Shown here in pieces: positions 6,054 to 7,542 of a stretch of 7,542 bases of DNA; position 1 is the stretch's first letter, and each line of letters starts with the position of its first letter. The translations under genes were made by a program, and so were the position numbers. The notes beneath the pieces are model-generated. The model was given only the letters and a program-made list of their open reading frames with translations, had not been told where the DNA came from and ran no database searches. The stretch comes from Syntrophobacterales bacterium (lineage in GTDB: Bacteria; Desulfobacterota; Syntrophobacteria; BM002): NCBI GenBank assembly GCA_030601545.1, contig JAUVTM010000096.1, forward strand, positions 1 to 7,542, given 5' to 3'.

Positions 6054-6645
6054 CATCGAGTGCACGAAGCGAAGGATCAGGGCGATTGTGGCCGGCTCCT
6101 CCGTTCCGGAAGACCCCCGCCACGCAGAAAACACTCTTGACTGGCTACTGCGGCTCAAACCGGACGCCGATGAACCCTTGCAGATTGCCACACTCGGACA
6201 TGATATCGAGCGGGCCCTTGAGGCTGGCAAGGTAAAGCGGGCCGATTTCCCTGACTATGACATGTTCAAGGCCGCCCACGCCCGAAACAGCGCGGAAATT
6301 TTAAGGCAGATTATGGAAGAGTGTGGAGTAGAGCAGGCCATGGCCAGCGAGGTGTGCCGGCTGGTTTGCCGGCACGAGACCGGGGGCGACCCCCGCGCCG
6401 ACCTTATAAGAGATGCCGATAGCATTTCTTTCTTTGAGGTTAATCTGCCTTTTTATTACGAGCGCCACAGCCGCGAAGAAGCCTTGCGGCGTTGTGTCTG
6501 GGGTTACCGCAGGCTTTCCGAGAGAATGCGGCGGGTTGCACAAACGCTTTCCTATGACAATGATGAACTCACCGGGTTGCTGAAGGAGGCGATATGCAAG
6601 GCTTCTGCCTGTCTTCAAGGGGAGGTTTCTTCCAGTGGTAGATAA
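6040..6645 (+). CDS. HD-superfamily phosphohydrolase-like protein, DUF4202-like
   Basis: The soluble, mostly helical protein (201 residues from GTG 6040) shows the histidine/aspartate pattern of HD hydrolases: H28 (PRHAENTL), H54-D55 (LGHDIER), H80 (AAHARNSAEIL), H112 (CRHETGGDP) and D125/D127 (IRDADSISFFE). It resembles DUF4202 members as I recall them. HD proteins remove phosphate from nucleotides and other phosphoesters using bound metal ions. It overlaps the preceding gene by 14 bases, so it is very likely translated from the same message and acts in the same pathway. A TTG at 6031 is an alternative start adding three residues; neither has a strong ribosome site, consistent with coupling. 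Candidate role, by inference: dephosphorylation of the phosphorylated inositol product. Confidence 0.75.
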   Translation: MARSSIECTKRRIRAIVAGSSVPEDPRHAENTLDWLLRLKPDADEPLQIATLGHDIERALEAGKVKRADFPDYDMFKAAHARNSAEILRQIMEECGVEQAMASEVCRLVCRHETGGDPRADLIRDADSISFFEVNLPFYYERHSREEALRRCVWGYRRLSERMRRVAQTLSYDNDELTGLLKEAICKASACLQGEVSSSGR

Positions 6646-6671
6646 ATCATTTTCCCTTACCGGGGAGATTT
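6644..6671. terminator. Possible hairpin at the end of the inositol operon
   Basis: AAATC (6644-6648) pairs with GATTT (6667-6671), and TCCC (6653-6656) with GGGA (6663-6666), leaving a four-base bulge and a six-base loop. It begins at the stop codon of the HD gene and lies between two convergent genes, the right place for a terminator. There is no clear U-tract, so termination is uncertain. Confidence 0.3.
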
Positions 6672-6689
6672 ACTTCGTAATTGTCATCT

Positions 6690-6884
6690 TCATTGGATAA
6701 GCCGTTCACCACAATGCAGACAGTATGTATTTCTTTTGCGTCGACTTATAGCATGTTCCTCGTCACTACACTCTCTAATGAGGATGGCTTCATTTACCAC
6801 CTCGCCACAGAGCGGGCAAAAGCGTACCGGAGGATTTGATCGCCCGTGATTAAAGTTGGGGCATCTCTTTCGCTGCATTATCAT
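6690..6884 (-). CDS. Small cysteine-rich zinc-binding protein (64 aa), unknown function
   Basis: Cysteine knuckles occur at C8 (CPNFNH, with H13), C23xxC26 (CPLCGE) and C55xxC58 (CLHCGE), with C39 and H44 between, enough for one or two zinc sites. I recall close relatives beginning CPNFNHGR in Desulfobacterota, always annotated as hypothetical. GGGGAGAGAG lies 5 bases before the ATG at 6884, which was preferred over the ATG at 6902 because the latter would place the ribosome site inside the gene; an ATG two codons downstream (6878) is also possible. It is convergent with the inositol operon. The decayed HTH copy and its intact promoter lie upstream and point at it, so it may be transcribed from the promoter at 7170-7198. 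Confidence 0.7.
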   Translation of the reverse strand: MIMQRKRCPNFNHGRSNPPVRFCPLCGEVVNEAILIRECSDEEHAISRRKRNTYCLHCGERLIQ

Positions 6885-6906
6885 TCTTCGCTCTCTCCCC
6901 ATCTAT

Positions 6907-6956
6907 GAGTACGAACTCTCAAAAAGCTCTGTCATTCTATCACTTAGTTCGTTCTC
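6907..6956. repeat. Inverted repeat upstream of the zinc-binding gene
   Basis: GAGTACGAACT at 6907-6917 and AGTTCGTTCTC at 6946-6956 are complementary at 10 of 11 positions, around a 28-base centre. It sits just before the 64-residue gene and could be an operator or a leader structure if transcription comes from the duplicated promoter. Confidence 0.4.
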
Positions 6957-6989
6957 ACAAAATAGCATTATGATTAACGTCTGGTCTCA

Positions 6990-7116
6990 TCCTTTACCCG
7001 CCACTGCTTTTCAAACACACAGCCGGGATCTTACCTTCCTTGGCAAGCTTATAGACCGTCGCCTCATTGAGCTTGACAAGCTCAGGCACCTCTTTGACGG
7101 TAAGCATCTTTTTCGT
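6990..7116 (-). pseudogene. Truncated, decayed copy of the HTH-cupin gene 5' end
   Basis: The stretch matches 2843-2970, the first 43 or so codons of the HTH-cupin gene. The ancestral ATG has become ACG (7116-7114), and a one-base deletion in the RFEK codons shifts the frame to a TAA at 6996-6994. An internal ATG at 7107 could still give a 37-residue peptide with most of the helix-turn-helix, but A to P in KEVPELV would break the first helix. The cupin part is absent. Confidence 0.8.
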
Positions 7117-7169
7117 GATTCACCCCACTCATTGACAAATTAGATCATTTAAGCTTTAGTTGGCCCAAT

Positions 7170-7198
7170 TTGATAGCATCTTACCTAATTTGTGTCAA
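7170..7198 (-). promoter_or_regulatory. Duplicated sigma70-like promoter, now upstream of the 64-residue zinc-binding gene
   Basis: TTGACA (7198-7193), 17-bp spacer and TATCAA (7175-7170) are unchanged from the original copy. One operator-like box is intact (CCTAATTTG, 7184-7192) and one has a single change (CCCAATTTG, 7164-7172). The promoter reads towards the zinc-binding gene through the decayed HTH sequence, giving a leader of about 280 bases. Confidence 0.5.
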
Positions 7199-7233
7199 TT
7201 TGAAAAAAGATGCGCAGGTGTTTCATCAAGATT

Positions 7234-7542
7234 CTACTTGCCTTTGACCCACGAGCGGACAAATTGCGCCTGTATCTCCGTCTCCGGCGAAGAAAGATGT
7301 GAGATGGCATCATTCTGACGAAGTGTGCTAAGCAAGTCCAGGGCAGCCTCCCCGACCGCTATACCGTGGCGAGCCAGATGACAAGCTACCGCGGTTCCAG
7401 TCCGCCCCCGACCTCCCCAACAATGGAGATACAGTACAGGGTTCTCTCTTATGCCACGGTCGATTTCATCCAGTATTGCAACCATACCCTCAACAGTTGG
7501 AACATCAGTGTCCCGAATGGGCATATGAACCAGCTTTATGGG
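7234..7542 (-). CDS. Dual-specificity / tyrosine-type protein phosphatase (5' end outside window)
   Basis: The open frame runs off the window edge through six codons upstream of the ATG at 7524, so the true N-terminus is missing. The visible part carries the catalytic P-loop HCWGGRGRTGT, with the nucleophilic Cys and the invariant Arg in CX5R spacing (C35 and R41 counting from ATG 7524). A candidate general-acid loop, PIRDTDVPT, lies about 28-30 residues before the cysteine, the usual distance in these enzymes. These phosphatases remove phosphate from protein Tyr/Ser/Thr or from small phosphoesters such as inositol phosphates through a phosphocysteine intermediate. It resembles the bacterial dual-specificity-phosphatase-like group related to CDKN3. 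The C-terminus ends normally (SWVKGK). It is on the strand opposite the inositol operon. Confidence 0.8.
   Translation of the reverse strand, partial: PIKLVHMPIRDTDVPTVEGMVAILDEIDRGIRENPVLYLHCWGGRGRTGTAVACHLARHGIAVGEAALDLLSTLRQNDAISHLSSPETEIQAQFVRSWVKGK

Larger units (their letters stand above)
6990..7211 (-). repeat. Second copy of the HTH-cupin promoter plus 5' coding region (copy 1 at 2843-3064)
   Basis: Both copies are 222 bases. By hand alignment they differ by nine substitutions and two single-base indels, i.e. about 95% identity, and similarity stops abruptly at both ends. They are in the same orientation, about 4.1 kb apart, and bracket the inositol operon. This is a partial duplication; no insertion-sequence end or target duplication was seen at its borders. 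Confidence 0.9.

Noticed and set aside
1..7542. CRISPR array, tRNA or rRNA genes, transposase
   Set aside because: No regularly spaced repeats, no tRNA T-arm signature (GTTCGAATC-like), no rRNA-like stretch and no DDE or tyrosine-transposase motif were seen on either strand.

Overview
The window looks like a chromosomal segment of a Gram-negative bacterium, most likely a member of the Desulfobacterota (the former Deltaproteobacteria). There is no rRNA in view, so this is inference. It rests on an IHF-alpha-type HU/IHF protein, sigma70-like promoter elements, and several tiny cysteine-rich proteins of a style I associate with that group. No tRNA, rRNA, CRISPR array, transposase or phage structural gene was seen.

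Left part (1-3000). The end of an unidentified gene is followed by an IHF-alpha subunit gene and a small zinc-ribbon gene on the + strand. These face a block of six - strand genes. Read in transcription order, from about 2970 down to 880, they are: an excisionase-type HTH fused to a cupin domain (probable regulator), a 103-residue protein of unknown function, a 64-residue zinc ribbon, a 57-residue protein coupled to it by a TAATG overlap, a KhpA-type KH RNA-binding protein, and an 80-residue zinc-ribbon protein. The HTH-cupin gene has a good sigma70-like promoter overlapped by repeated CCTAATTTG boxes, which suggests autoregulation.

Middle gap (about 2971-3592). There is no convincing gene here. 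It holds the HTH-cupin promoter, a very strong 24-bp-arm inverted repeat, a short phased direct repeat and two small hairpins, and ends at the inositol operon.

Inositol operon (3623-6645, + strand, visibly more G+C-rich than its flanks). Three overlapping genes are present. The first is myo-inositol-1-phosphate synthase. The second is a two-domain enzyme whose N half is a CTP:inositol-1-phosphate cytidylyltransferase and whose C half is a CDP-alcohol phosphatidyltransferase; this is the IPCT/DIPPS architecture of di-myo-inositol-phosphate producers. The third is an HD-superfamily phosphohydrolase-like protein. Together they predict glucose-6-phosphate -> inositol-1-phosphate -> CDP-inositol -> an inositol phosphodiester (a solute or an inositol phospholipid), with the HD protein as a candidate for the final dephosphorylation. 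This is the most interesting system in the window.

Right part (6646-7542). A fourth small cysteine-rich protein lies on the - strand. Behind it is a roughly 222-bp, about 95% identical copy of the promoter plus 5' end of the HTH-cupin gene, now a pseudogene (lost start codon and a frameshift) but with its promoter intact and pointing at the zinc-ribbon gene. The window ends inside a cysteine-based (CX5R) protein phosphatase gene.
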